The notes beneath the pieces are model-generated. The model ran no database searches, was not told the origin of the DNA, and worked only from the letters and a program-made list of their open reading frames with translations. The position numbers and the translations under genes were made by a program. A stretch of DNA of 64,000 nucleotides from Xanthostigma xanthostigma (lineage: Eukaryota; Arthropoda; Insecta; Raphidioptera; Raphidiidae), in assembly GCA_963575645.1 (NCBI GenBank), contig OY754468.1:5022001-5086000 (forward strand), in the 5' to 3' direction. Shown in pieces: positions 34,394-45,825 of this stretch (the first letter of the stretch is position 1; every line of letters begins with the position of its first letter).

Positions 34394-35236
34394 ACTATTA
34401 TAGATCAAGATCCCAGAGCCGCCAGACCTACGTAACTTTAATACTGCTAAGATTTTATCAATAACATCAATCAATATAATATTTTATTTATTGAAGAATT
34501 CTAATCAGACGTTAATCAAAGATTTGAATATAATATTTTGTTAAAAACGTACGCCAACTTGCTAGTTTGAAAGCGGGACCCTTTTTACAGATAACATGTA
34601 CCTATGTTAAAGTTATACCGCTGGTTTTCATATATGTTTTATACAATATTATTAAGAACCAACATTCATTACTGTCGAAAATCAGCAGTACTACTTTAAC
34701 ACAAGTAAGTACGATTTTTTTAAAGCGAAAAAAAATACGCTTAAGGAAAACTGATCTCAGAACTATTTCCGGGCTCTTCTGAGGTCACAGCCCATTGAGG
34801 TATCCCCTTAACAAAATTGGTATAACGGATACCATTTCATGCCGCTTCTGTTTGGAGGCTCCTGAAACATCGAAGCATTTGCTTTGCAAATGTGTAGCAG
34901 TCGTGATAAGAAGACTCCGTCACCTCAACAATCTATTCCCAACGCCTGGCCAGGTTTGGGATACGGATTCCAAAGCCATTCTACGCTTTTTCAAAAGCCT
35001 AATTCTCGCTCAGGAATAAACAAGTCAGGGTTTCACAATAAATCTACTAAGGTCGCATATCTAATGTAATCTAAGTACGATTTTTACGTACAGTACCTGT
35101 TATCTGTAAAAGGGCCTCGCTTTAAAACTAGCAAGTTGGCACACGCTTTTAAATCAATTTTATACATTGATTGATAAAATCTTAGCAGTGCTAAAATGAC
35201 GTGGGTCTGGCGACGCTGGGATCTTGGTATATATAG
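34394..35236. mobile_element. Long-TIR foldback element carrying a LINE fragment
   Basis: The left arm (34394-34625) and right arm (35070-35236) are inverted copies sharing 'gatcccag', 'gctaagattttatcaat', 'ccaacttgctagtttgaaag' and 'cagataaca'. The left arm is split by ~75 bp (34472-34548) of the Penelope-like block. The core holds the LINE piece at 34722-35019. A lone terminus of this family is at 1671-1712. Confidence 0.75.
34722..35019 (+). pseudogene. Captured LINE ORF2 fragment (C-terminal CCHC-like region)
   Basis: One frame reads 'KKIRLRKTDLRTISGLF', a TGA stop (34780-34782), 'GHSPLRYPLNKIGITDT' and 'CRFCLEAPETSKHLLCKC'. The pattern L..L.[TF]GH.PLR..L...G then C-x2-C-x7-H-x4-C is the conserved end of ORF2 in Jockey/R1/I-type LINEs. 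The in-frame stop is the only break in this part. It lies between the arms of a foldback element, so it appears to have been captured. Confidence 0.75.
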
Positions 35237-35241
35237 AATTG

Positions 35242-35663
35242 GCAGAGAAGAGATACTGTATAGAAGTTTATTTCTAATGGAACAGTGTGGCCGGTAATTT
35301 TAGTTTGTCTTGTTTCTGTTAGATGACAGAACTATCGAGGTTTAGTGTCGGTGCACAGAGGTGGGGAACGCATATTTCCATCTCTCATCTTCAGAAATAA
35401 ATTTTAGCGTTTATCTAAAAACCGTAGAAAATAAATATAAGAAATTCATCAATTTCTGTCTGATTTTTTTTAATTAATAAAATTACAAAAAATACAATGA
35501 TTAAGGTGTGAAGCTGAAATTATTAAATATTGCCACCTGGCGTTGTGGTTTCAAAGCTTGAATGCGCCGCATCGCCATCTGACAATTGCGGTAGGAATAG
35601 CGTCTTTGGGGTAATCGCCAAATATAACAAAGGATTAAACTTCTATACAGTATCTCTTCTCTG
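35242..35663. mobile_element. MITE with 27-bp near-perfect TIRs
   Basis: Ends begin CAGAGAAGAGATACTGTATA at the left (35243) and are exactly complemented at the right (35637-35663). Flanks share gaattg (35236-35241 and 35664-35669), a possible 6-bp target duplication. It abuts the foldback element on its left. ~422 bp, no ORF. Confidence 0.8.
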
Positions 35664-35746
35664 GAATTGATTTGATAAGCAAAAAAAGTTTTGACATATT
35701 GTAAAATCTATAGAAACAATATTATAATGTAACCAACAGATTAATT

Positions 35747-36362
35747 ATTACCATTCCAACCCACAAGTGGGGAATGGTATTAGTGTAGGTCAAAATTCAC
35801 TTTTCAAAATTTTACAATATTTTTTTCATTCTGAGGTCCTCAAATTAAAAGCTCTGTGCGTCTATTTGTTTGTTGGTTTGTTAGCTGTGAGCACGATACA
35901 TGTCAAACAAATGAACGGATTGGAACCAAATTTTGGAAGGATGTTTTGGGGAAAATCGGTGCATGCACAAAAGAGATATATGTTATAACGCTGTTTTTTT
36001 ATACAATAATGGTATATTTTTTTATAACGGTTTATTATGCTATATATTTTTTCAAGAGAGTTTTGTTAAACATTTTTTTTTCATAGTCATGGAAATATTT
36101 TGAAAATATAAAAATCAACTGTTTTTTTTTTTGTTTTGTAGATCTGTCAGAAATAAACTACTTAAGCACGCTTTGATTAATTTTTACATGACATCGAACA
36201 TATTATGTAGGTAACCATGGCAACGAATAGCAAATATCATTTTGAATACCAGCCAGTACCCGCGTCACCTCACGTGATATCTGAAATTTTATTTTCTTTA
36301 TTATATTATATCAAATGTCAATATTTTTGAAGTTGGAATGGTACCGTCGCCCAATTGGCTGG
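35747..36362 (+). mobile_element. Repeat family A, near-complete copy
   Basis: Starts 'ttaccattccaacccacaag' and ends 'ccgtcgcccaattggctggt' with a T-run. It contains the intact TTAA site 'gctttgattaatttttacat' used as the empty site for 16294-16787. Open frames here (35767-36086) differ in frame from those of other copies. Confidence 0.8.
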
Positions 36363-36904
36363 TTTTTTTTTTTAATTTAATAGAAAAATAATCTAGCCAA
36401 TATTGTTGCTACACCGTTGACACTCTTTGCCCATAGATGGCAATGTTTTTTGATGGCCTTAGGAATGAACTCTAATATAAAATAAATATCGTGAAAATTA
36501 TAAAGAAAAATTATGTATAAAAGTATTTGATTAAATGTTTTACGATTGTCTTATATATGTAACTGTTGAAATTTTAATACACCTCGTATATTATAAAAGA
36601 ACACTCTTCCAAGAAGATGAAATGAAAATATTACTCACACACATTGTATAGATGTAGAGGTCTGATGAACAACAATGTACCGTTAAAAAGTTTTCTATTC
36701 AAAAGCGAGTTTAACTGGGATATTGAAACATAGTTGAATTGCAATCAATTTGAAGGCCACGATTTTAAGATTATAATAAATGTTTACTGTTAATATATTA
36801 TAGATTAAAAGTAGCCCCGTCCATCTTATTGGCGAGAAGTGATTTTTGACGTGATTATGATTTTGGGTTTGAAAAAAACTTGAATACAAGTTTTAGCATC
36901 GAAC

Positions 36905-37449
36905 TCAGTTTTTTAAAAGAAAATAAAATTTCGATTACCGCGTGCGGTGACACGGGTAACGGCTAGTATTAAATATTATGATATTTGCTATTCGTTTACA
37001 TATGGTTACCTAAATATGTTTCACGTCATGTAAAAATTAACCACAACATGCTTAATTAACTTCTTTCTGACAAATCTACAGAACAAAAGAACAGCTTATT
37101 TTTTTTATTTTCAAAAAAATATTTTCGAAACTATAAAGTTTGGGAAAAAAATTCTACTAAAGAGTATCATAAAAATAAATATAATAATAAACCGTTATTA
37201 AAAGTGTACCATTATTATATAAAAAACAACATTATAGCATATATCTCCTCTGCGCATGCGTCGATTTTCCCCAAAAACTATAGGGCACGTCCTCCCAAAA
37301 TTTGATGTGAACAGACGCACTGTTTTTTTTCCAAAAATATGTTTTTTTTGGATTCCTGCTCAAACCGAAAAAAAATATTGTAAACGTTTGAAATGTCAGT
37401 TTTGACCTAAATTAGTACCATTCCGACACTTGTGATGTTGGAATGGTAA
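36905..37449 (-). mobile_element. Repeat family A, truncated copy
   Basis: Minus-strand copy from the 'acgggtaacggctagtatta' block to the hairpin 'ccattccgacacttgtgatg'. The 'ccagccaattgggcgac' end is lost. Confidence 0.75.
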
Positions 37450-38587
37450 AAAATGTTTTATGGTTCTAAAGAAGATACAATTACTGCTGAAACTTTAAAC
37501 ATTAAATTATTTATCAGGGGGAACCGGGGATTTTAAATGTTGTGATGTCATAAAGTCAAGTCTTTAAAAATATATTTTTCGATTAAGATACTTTTCCTGT
37601 TGTATATTAATGTTACATAAAAATTAAATGTGTTTTATTGAGCTGCAAAAATGATTTAATTTAAGTTAATTGTTAAAAAAAATCTGCGAATTATTAAATT
37701 ATATAGGGTAGCAGTGTCATAGTGTGACGTCACTTGGAAGGGGTGGATCCTTGAACGAGAAAGGAGAATTTTCTACATACATTTCGTAAAATAGAATGCG
37801 CCCAGTGCTTTTTTTTAATCGAGCACCGGCTAGAGCTAGACAAATATGATGTTAGAAAGTGGAAAAAATTAACACCTCTTTATAATATTGATTCTACAGA
37901 ATGGTATTCTAAAATCTGTGATATTACTTTTTTGAACGGTACTGTAGCAGCTGTATAGGTACCTATATAGAAAGAAGTCACCTCCTGTGTAGCCTTCAAT
38001 TGCTTCAGCTATCAGCTAAGATTAGATTACTTCATCTCACTCGTGATCTTTCATCTCACTCGACATATTTACTCGTGCTCTTTTTATCCCGAGTAAACCA
38101 TTTGTAACTACTTAGCAGTACTTAAAAAACCTTTTATTTATATAAACGGATTTTTATATAAACCTTACCTATTTTACTCTGGTACCTACATTAATAGTTA
38201 ATCCTCAAAAAACAATTAGAATGCAAACTTGTAGTTCGTGAGTGCAAACTGATTGATAAAAATAATAGGTGGCGAGACGGCGACAGAAATGGTCAAGGAA
38301 CACACTTGGGTGGTAGAAACGCTCTCTTTTGTGTAATCTAACCCCCCTCTCTCGGTGGAGTAGGGGCCTAGCGTGTTACGGTACACCGCTGAGGCGATTA
38401 AAAAACGGCAAAATTCAAAAGTCCTCTACGAAATGACGTGAACAGCATCGGGGACCTCCTAGAATTGCAGGAGAAATATTTTCTGCCAAACTACCGCAGA
38501 AGCTGCCAAAGAAAGCTATCAGATGCTCTCACTCACACTCATATCATTGCGCTCATACAGTGGACCTTTTATTGTGTCTGCCGGGAT
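37450..38587. other. No gene recognised
   Basis: Unassigned intron sequence. Short repeats such as 'catctcactcg' near 38033-38060. No element ends could be paired. Confidence 0.45.
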
Positions 38588-38595
38588 GTTACAAC

Positions 38596-39213
38596 TAGTG
38601 ATGTACCGGATCGTTAAAAATGCATATCCGCGGATACGGATCTGAATACGGATATTTTGTTTCAAGATCCGCGGATACGGATACGGATGTTTGGTTTCAA
38701 GATCCGCGGATACGGATACGAATCTTAACTTTCTTAGAGTCGCGGCGGTAAATATTGCACATCGACCTTTGGAAAGAGACTGTTATGGGAAAAAGTTATT
38801 GACTTCTTTAAGAGTTAACTCTCATAACAGATTGTCTCTTTCCAGAGATCGATGTGCAATATCTCATTATAAAGATTGTTTTTTATTAGTACCTACCTTT
38901 GAGTTATGTACTATTGGTATGGTAATCACTATGATAAATTTTAGCAATATAAAGGTACCAAATACGATTTTAAGAAGTAAAAATAATCTGAATGGAATTT
39001 AACAGTTTTTCATTAATACCTAATTACCTATACCTATATATATAAAATTTCATCTATGAATTGAAAATTAATAAGGTGAAAGATCCGTAAAAGATCCGCC
39101 ATAAAACTAACGGATACGGACACGGATCTTTCTTCTCCCTCGGATACGGATACGGATCTTTTTTCTCCCTCGGATATTCGCGGATACGGATACGGATATC
39201 CGGCACATCACTA
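38596..39213. mobile_element. hAT-like element rich in GGATAC repeats, perfect 8-bp duplication
   Basis: Termini TAGTGATGTACCGGAT/ATCCGGCACATCACTA with gttacaac on both sides (38588-38595 and 39214-39221). The subterminal parts on both sides are arrays of 'cggatacggata' words. A hairpin of about 36 bp lies at 38752-38789 / 38821-38862 ('tgcacatcga', 'ggaaagagac'). 618 bp, no transposase. A related terminal fragment is at 48452-48505. Confidence 0.88.
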
Positions 39214-39246
39214 GTTACAACCGGACGAAATGCCTGCTTATCATCT

Positions 39247-39390
39247 GTCTATATATATAAAATTCCCGTGTCACAATTTTGGCCGCGCTAATCTATGAAA
39301 CCACTAAACAGATTTTAATCAAATTTTGTAAATGTATCTTGTTTGGTGCAACTTACGCTATAGGATACTTTTTATTAAATATTTTGGTCC
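39247..39390 (+). mobile_element. Helitron 5' end fragment
   Basis: TCTATATATATAAAATTCCC then 'gtgtcacaattttggccgcg' matches the minus-strand copy at 6321-6698. Similarity stops at about 39390. Confidence 0.7.
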
Positions 39391-40026
39391 ATCCTGATCA
39401 GGATAATGATATAAACTTATCAAATTATTGTATTGTCACCGGTTCTTGATAAGTGTACAAAGTTTAAATTAAATCTATCCGTTTAAACTGGGTCAAAATC
39501 GAGCCTAAAGCAGTCGGTTACAACATAAGCGTGTTTACATGCATACATACAGTTGAAGCTAATATAAAGCGTGTAATAAATTCACGGTATAAAAATTTCA
39601 GGTTTGTTAAAATATGTGTTGTCATCCAGCTACTGGTTCTTCTGATAATAGGGCTTACCCGATAAATTGGACACCTTGTATAGAGTGCACGGTACAATTT
39701 CGCGCGAGTTTCCTCTCTAACTATCGGTTATATATAATCAATCAAACAATTTGCCGCAATCATTCCTCCACCCTCCGCGCCGTTCCACCCTCCACATACA
39801 CGCACTGTTCTCTATTAGATTACCTAATCACCTCCTAACTACCCCGGCAGGAACACACGCACGATGCGTGTGTGTGTGTTGTGCGTGCGTGTGTGCCAAA
39901 TCAGCGGCGCACAATTCCCAGACGTCTACCAATTGAACGAGCGACTCTCAAACAATCTGCGGTTCGCACTGATACGGTTTTTATTGTACATTCACTGACT
40001 GGTCACTGGCTGTCCAGAGATAATAG
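39391..40026. other. No gene recognised
   Basis: Contains a (GT)n-like tract at 39864-39895. The open frames at 39614-40090 have no recognisable domain and overlap one another. Confidence 0.45.
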
Positions 40027-40108
40027 GCAAGATGACAGTATAAAAGAATCAAATGGCTTTAGAGAAAAATATATGTTGAAAGGACTCTAAAAAATGACTC
40101 AGTGTTAA
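40027..40108 (-). mobile_element. TIR repeat family B, end fragment
   Basis: 'agatgacagtataaaagaat' to 'gactcagtgttaatat' matches the end of family B (minus strand). It is cut off where the family A copy begins. Confidence 0.65.
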
Positions 40109-40119
40109 TATAAAAATTC

Positions 40120-40765
40120 CAGCCAATTGGGCGACGGGACCGTTCCAACTTCAAAAATGTTAACATTTGATTATAATAAAGAAAATAAAATTTTTGATAT
40201 CGCGTGACGTGACGCGGGTAATGGCTAGTATTCAATATGATATTTGCTATTCGTTGCCATGGTTACCTACATAATATGTTCCACGTCATGTAAAAATTAA
40301 TCAAAGCATGCCTAACTAGTTTAATTCTGACAGATCCATAAAACAAAAGAGCGGCTGATTTTTTTTTATTTCCAAAATATTTCCGAAACTATAAAGTTCA
40401 GAAAAAAAATTTTTTAACAAAACTTTCTTTAAAAAATAAATAGAATAATAAACCGTTATTAAAAGTATACCATTACTATAAAAAACACCGTTATATCATA
40501 TATCTCTTCTGCGCATGCGCCGATTTTCCCTCAAAAACAATAAGGCTCTTCATATTTGCATACCAAACATCCTCCCAAAATTTGGTTTCAATCCGCTCAT
40601 CCGTTTGACCTGTATCGTGTTCACAGACTAACACGCACAGAGTTTTTTCAAAAATGTTTTTTGGATTCGGGGGACCTCAAAACGGAAAAATATTGTAAAT
40701 TTTTTGAAAAAGTGATTTTTGACCTAAACTAGTACCATTCCCCACTTGTGGGTTGGAATGGTAAA
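40120..40765 (-). mobile_element. Repeat family A, complete reference copy
   Basis: About 645 bp from 'ccagccaattgggcgacggg' to 'ccattccccacttgtgggtt'. It contains all family landmarks: 'ggtaatggctagtattcaat', 'gccatggttacctacataat', 'tctgcgcatgcgccgatttt', 'caatccgctcatccgtttga'. The sub-block 'gacgcgggtaatggctagt' resembles a Helitron 3' end but is conserved beyond CTAGT, so it is internal. Confidence 0.8.
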
Positions 40766-41094
40766 AATCAAGAGGTTAACGCTCTTTACTTTTTATGCGG
40801 TGTTGCAGATGTGAAAAATGTAAAAACCACTGTTTTCGCCGTTATCCTCAAGAACGTGCCGCGTGACGGAGAGGAGGCAATCATTTCCACCCCCATTCTT
40901 ATTTGATGTCAAATTATGTTGACATCCGTCATTTCTGACTATGACACACGTCAATTTTATTGCGCGCGAGGGTGTACTGCATGTATGCTGTGTATGTGTA
41001 TACGAGCAGGAATCGTAGAAAAATAATTTGCCATAGAAGCTTCCTAACAGTAGATATTCTTAAATTTTTCTCCATATAGTTCCATATAGATTAT
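40766..41094. other. No gene recognised
   Basis: Unassigned sequence between a family A repeat and an LTR-like segment. Confidence 0.45.
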
Positions 41095-41517
41095 AGACAC
41101 AAAACTATTCTTGTTCGCGATGGAAAATGTTTATTTACAGTAGTAAAACTTCAACAAAACAGTTAAACACACAAACTAAAGTACTCTCTTCTAACGTAAC
41201 AGAAACAAAACAACAAATTCTAATGTATAAAATAAAAGAATAAATAATAAAGAATACAAATCACTATCTATGTACACCAAAATATTTACTACACAGGAAC
41301 ACACCAAAATTTATTTAGCACACTTTATATGACTGACTGCAATATAACTGACTGTGTCACTGAGCTCGCGCATGCCGTATTTATAAGTGCTGGTTACGCC
41401 TTCGAGCGATTTCTTGTACGTTCCAGAAAAATCTACCTGTGTGCCTCATTGTTGTCGTCGAGAACATTCGATAGAATACATTAGCGTCTCAGCTGGGGGG
41501 GGGGGGACGTGTAACAA
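41095..41517 (-). mobile_element. Solo LTR-like sequence (minus strand)
   Basis: On the minus strand it starts TGTTACACG (complement of 41509-41517), passes a C-run, 'gaatgttctcgacgacaaca', a TATA box (complement of 41369-41381) and an AATAAA. It is similar to 3145-3789 in the second half and to 1767-2290 in the first. The far end is worn. Confidence 0.55.
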
Positions 41518-41817
41518 TATGAATGGTCATCTTGGCGTAGGTACTCTGGTTAATTATGAAAAACACATTTTGCTGACATTATTTTCCATTGTGATCGAAA
41601 GTTTGCTGTTTTTAAGACCTCTGAAAATCTTAAATGTCGTCAAAAATGAAAATGTTTTATGACAATTCGGGACATTGTTTTTTGATAATAATTTTTAATT
41701 TATTTTTTGTTGGTATTCCATATTTCAGGATTTTTTCAGCCTTCTCTCTTCCATGCTATTCTTAAAGCCCTCCGAATCTACGCCAGGTACTTTATTGAAA
41801 TGCCACCTGCCGTTTTT

Positions 41818-41935
41818 TACCATTCCAATGGGAATGGTACTAGCTTAGGTCAAAAATCACTTTTCAAAATTTTACAATATCTTTTCGTTTTTGGGTTCCC
41901 CGAATCCAAAAAACATATTTTTGGAAAAACTATTA
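41818..41935 (+). mobile_element. Repeat family A, hairpin-end fragment
   Basis: 'ttaccattccaatgggaatg' through 'aaacatatttttggaaaaac', then similarity stops. Confidence 0.7.
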
Positions 41936-42714
41936 TTGTTAATGAAAATACAATTTTACTATTTTATATCCAAGATGTGCATTTTTTATTTGCTTGACAA
42001 TTTAATTCAAATTGTTAAAATTAGTTGCATACTTACACAAAAATCGAAAATATTAAAACAACCGTTTATCGTTGCCTTTCTGTAACTTTTTATTTCTCTA
42101 TGATAAAAAGTTACGTATAATGTATGTGTGTGTGTACCGTGTATGTACCACAGTCATACATGCAAAAGGGCGGCAACGCCGGCAACGGGAACATCGCGAA
42201 TATTTGCTCTCAATCTTAAAAAGATGCTGCTTCACGTCGCGTCGTTAGAAATTTCTGTTTGTGATTATACAAGTATTTTCATTGTCTTTGATAAACTGCA
42301 ACTTAAATTGAACTAAACGAAGTTACAATATTTCACACAAGGAAAATTTTCATTCGAAAGGATCGTAAATTGTCTCCGTGTTTTGTTTTATTGGAAAACT
42401 GGTAAATTCTATGTATTATAATTATTTAATATTTTCCTTTCAATTTAAAAAAAATCACTTCTTACATGCTAGACGTTATCAGAACCCGTACTGTTTTTAA
42501 GGTCAAGCCTATAGTAGGCCTAAGCCTAGGGCCAGTGGCGTAACTATATCATTTGAGGCCCGTTACAAATTGACCGGACGGATCCCTCCCGCAATGTATA
42601 GAAAATCAACCAACACTATACATTTTTTTTTTGTTTAATTTGTGTAGGTATAGGTAACTGTAATTATATAATGGCTGTTCTATTAAGGATATTTCTTTTA
42701 ATTAAAAAAAAATT
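41936..42714. other. No gene recognised
   Basis: Contains 'cagtggcgtaactat' at 42536, the start of a hAT-type terminus also seen inverted at 23004-23018. Its partner end was not found. Confidence 0.4.
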
Positions 42715-43379
42715 GGTTGTCTGTAAAGTCGGTTTACGGACGATAGTTTTACGTGATAACGTATTCCGTAATACATAACCTAAACCTCCCAAAATTTGGT
42801 TTCAATCCGCTTATCCTTGGTGTCGGAATGATAAGAAATGTCAAAAGTGACGTTTGCAACTTACAAAGTATTATGTTCTAATAATAATTAGTTATTCCAA
42901 TACTTAACTTAGAAGGCGTTGCATTTCACAATATACTAATGTCAAAAAATTGAATTAAACATTAGAAATGCAGCCGTTTTCATGTTAAGACAAGACATAC
43001 GTTTGCTTCTAATTTCCGTGTACGGCAAACAAAGACAACCGACCGCGTCGCGCCATGCATTAGACAACATTGCATTTATACAGCTATTTTTCTATATAAA
43101 TTTGTATAAAATATTTTTCTATATAAAGTATAAAAAAACTGTTTAGGCAAATTCTGTTATACGAAATCTATGTAAAATGTTCTCCTCTTTCGTTTAAGAC
43201 TGGTTTCAAACCGATCTGATTTAAATTGAGCGAGAAATTAGCAAAAAGCACGCACAGGGTCAGGCGGAACGTTACGCGTTATGCGTTACGCGTTACACTT
43301 TTTCGTACATGCAGCCGGTGTTTTATCAATTTATAATATTGGTGATTCATCAATTTATAAGACGTTATCACGTCAAAAA
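42715..43379 (+). repeat. ~660-bp repeat family G, copy 1
   Basis: Nearly identical to 43971-44627 in the same orientation ('attggttgtctgtaaagtcg', 'gttgcatttcacaa', 'gttttatcaatttata'). Ends carry the short inverse 'cgtgataacgt' (near 42750) and 'acgttatcacg' (near 43365). Copy 1 has an extra ~18-bp 'tataaaatatttttctat' step and 'cgttatgcgttacgcgtta' where copy 2 has 'aacgttaggatttaggaacg'. Confidence 0.85.
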
Positions 43380-43459
43380 GAACACAATGTTAACATTACT
43401 CTATCTAGCGGCAAAACTTACTAACTAACATGTGAGAAACAAGTATATGAATCGTACTG

Positions 43460-43685
43460 TCAATCAATACTGTTTTCACTAACCCAAGTTTCGAGCTTAT
43501 AGAGGTACAAGCAAGCAGTATAGTCTCAGTTATAGAGGTCAATGAGTGAAAAACGTCCTTCTCTTATAGAGATTTCTGTTTCTCACTTATAGAGGTTTTA
43601 GAGGGTTACAAATACGGTACCTGACAATTACTCTCACTTAGAGAGTTTTTTCACTTACCCAGTTCTCACATACTCAGGTTTGACT
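43460..43685 (+). repeat. Repeat family D
   Basis: Several 'cttatagaggt' and 'tctcactta' words, similar to 6703-6866 and 7437-7500. It runs into a family A end at 43683-43750 ('aagttggaatggtctcgtcg'). Confidence 0.55.
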
Positions 43686-43810
43686 GAATATCAAATGTCA
43701 ATATTTTTTAAGTTGGAATGGTCTCGTCGCTCAATTGGCTGGAATTTTTTGACGTAAAATAAATGTATTTCTAATGCTAGAAACAATAAAACTTAATAGC
43801 TGGAGAGCTT

Positions 43811-45285
43811 ACGTACCACTTTTCACGAAGTGTTTGATGCACGTAGAAATTTTGACCAATGGTACAGATAGGATAGATGAACAAGAAAAAATATGTTTGC
43901 CTGACTTACCGTGATACTACAGGTACTGCGCATACAAGTAATGCGCCCAAAAATGTATGTCAAAAAAAGAATTGGTTGTCTGTAAAGTCGGTTTACGGAC
44001 GATAGTTTTTCGTGATAACGTATTCCGTAATACATAACCTAAACCTCCCAAAATTTGGTTTCAATCCGCTTATCCTTGGTGTCGGAATGATAAGAAATGT
44101 CAAAAGTGACGTTTGCAACTGTCAAAGTATTATGTTCTAATAATAATTAGTTATTCCAATACTTAACTTAGAAGGCGTTGCATTTCACAAAATACTAATG
44201 TCAAAAAATTGAATTAAACATTAGAAATGCAGCCGTTTTCATGTTAAGACAAGACATACGTTATCTTCTAATTTCCATGTACGGCAAACAAAGTCGACCG
44301 ACCGCGTCGCGCCATGCATTAGACAACATTGCATTTATACAGCTATTTTTCTATATAAATTTGTATAAAAAAACTTTTTAGGCAAATTCTGTTATACGAA
44401 ATCTATGTAAAATGTTCTCCTCTTTCGTTTAAGACTGGTTTCAAACCGATCTGATTTAAATTGAGCGAGAAATTAGCAAAAAGCACGCACAGGGTCAGGC
44501 GGAACGTTACGCGTTACGAACGTTAGGATTTAGGAACGTTACACTTTTTCGTGCATGCAGCCGGTGTTTTATCAATTTATAAGATTGGTGATTCATCAAT
44601 TTATAAGACGTTATCACGTCAAAAAAGTGTCTGATTGAAAGAAATGATCTAAACATGCTTTGAATAATTGGAATATATTATGTAGGTAACCATGCCAATG
44701 AATAGCAAATATCGTATTTAATACTAGCCATTACCCGCACACCGCACGCGATTTAATACAAAAACAATAATCCAATCAAAATGGAATGTGTTTCTTTTGT
44801 AATTTGTAGAAATATGTCAATAATATCGGCAAGATTATAATTTAAAGTACAGTGATGTGATTATACCATTAAATGTGTCTCCTACTAAAGGCTGTCATCG
44901 ACAATGTTACATATATAATCTTGCCGATATTATTGACATTTTTCTACAAATTACAAAAGAAACACATTCCATTTTGATCGGATTATTGTTTTTGTATTAA
45001 ATCGTGTGCGGTGTGCGGGTAAATGGCTAGTATTAAATACGATATTTGCTATTCATTGGCATGGTTACCTACATAATATGTTCCAATTATTCAAAGCATG
45101 TTTAGATGATTTTTTTCAATCAAACACTTTTTTTGACATACATTTTTGGGCGCATTACTTGTATGCGCAGTACCTATAGTATCACGGTAAGTCAGGCAAA
45201 CATATTTTTTCTTGTTCATCTATCCTATCTGTACCATTGGTCAAAATTTCTACGTGCATCAAACACTTCGTGAAAAGTGGTACGT
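43811..45285. mobile_element. Large foldback element, 372-bp arms, interrupted by repeat G
   Basis: Outer ends ACGTACCACTTTTCACGAAG and its complement. The right arm is continuous (44914-45285, 372 bp). The left arm is split (43811-43970 and 44628-44839; 160 + 212 = 372 bp) by repeat G copy 2. The loop is 74 bp (44840-44913). The arms match almost perfectly and include a piece of family A ('ggtaaccatgccaatgaata'). No ORF. Confidence 0.85.
43971..44627 (+). repeat. ~660-bp repeat family G, copy 2 (inserted in foldback arm)
   Basis: 657 bp inserted into the left arm of the foldback. The uninterrupted right arm shows the empty site (complement 'tatgtcaaaaaaagtgtttg'). Both insertion junctions carry 'gtcaaaaaa', so a short target duplication is possible but ambiguous in the A-run. 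Confidence 0.8.
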
Positions 45286-45825
45286 GATTGGGCTATCATC
45301 TGATGACTGGAGGTCAAAGTGTCCGCAATATCAAAGACTATGACAGTCCGTTTTTTAAACAAGCCAACCGAAGTGAGCATTGATAAACCGTCACAGAAAT
45401 CGTTTTGTTTGACTAAAATATTGAACGGAAATGACGTGAATGGCAATCTTATTGCAACACGACATTCACTGATCCGACGGGACGAAGTAAACCGCCGCCG
45501 CCGCCGCGTTTTGTCGCGACGCCTCCGTCTCTCACTTGTTATTTTCTCTTTTCTTTTCGGAAGCTACTTAGATCGTAACTGATGTTGAGAAATGAAATAA
45601 TGCGGCATGTTAAAGTGCGTGTAAAAATAAATCCCTTTTTATACCTACCTATACACTTACACACAGTGTGTCCATCTGGAAATGTTATATAGGTCTGTCG
45701 CAGTTAGTGATGTGAGGAGGAAAATTTTCCACTATGCTTTTCCGGAAAATTTTCAGTGTCAAAAATGCATTTTTTAAATTATCATTTATTTTACAGCGGC
45801 ACGTCTAAACAAACAGCTTTTCTCA
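45286..45825. other. No gene recognised
   Basis: Contains a CGC-rich patch (45488-45535, 'cgccgccgccgccgcg') inside an 87-codon frame without recognisable domain. A terminal-like 'ttagtgatgtgagg' is at 45704. Confidence 0.4.

Noticed and set aside
40195-40230. Helitron 3' end ('gacgcgggtaatggctagt') inside family A
   Set aside because: Sequence after CTAGT is conserved between family A copies, so it is not a terminus in these elements.
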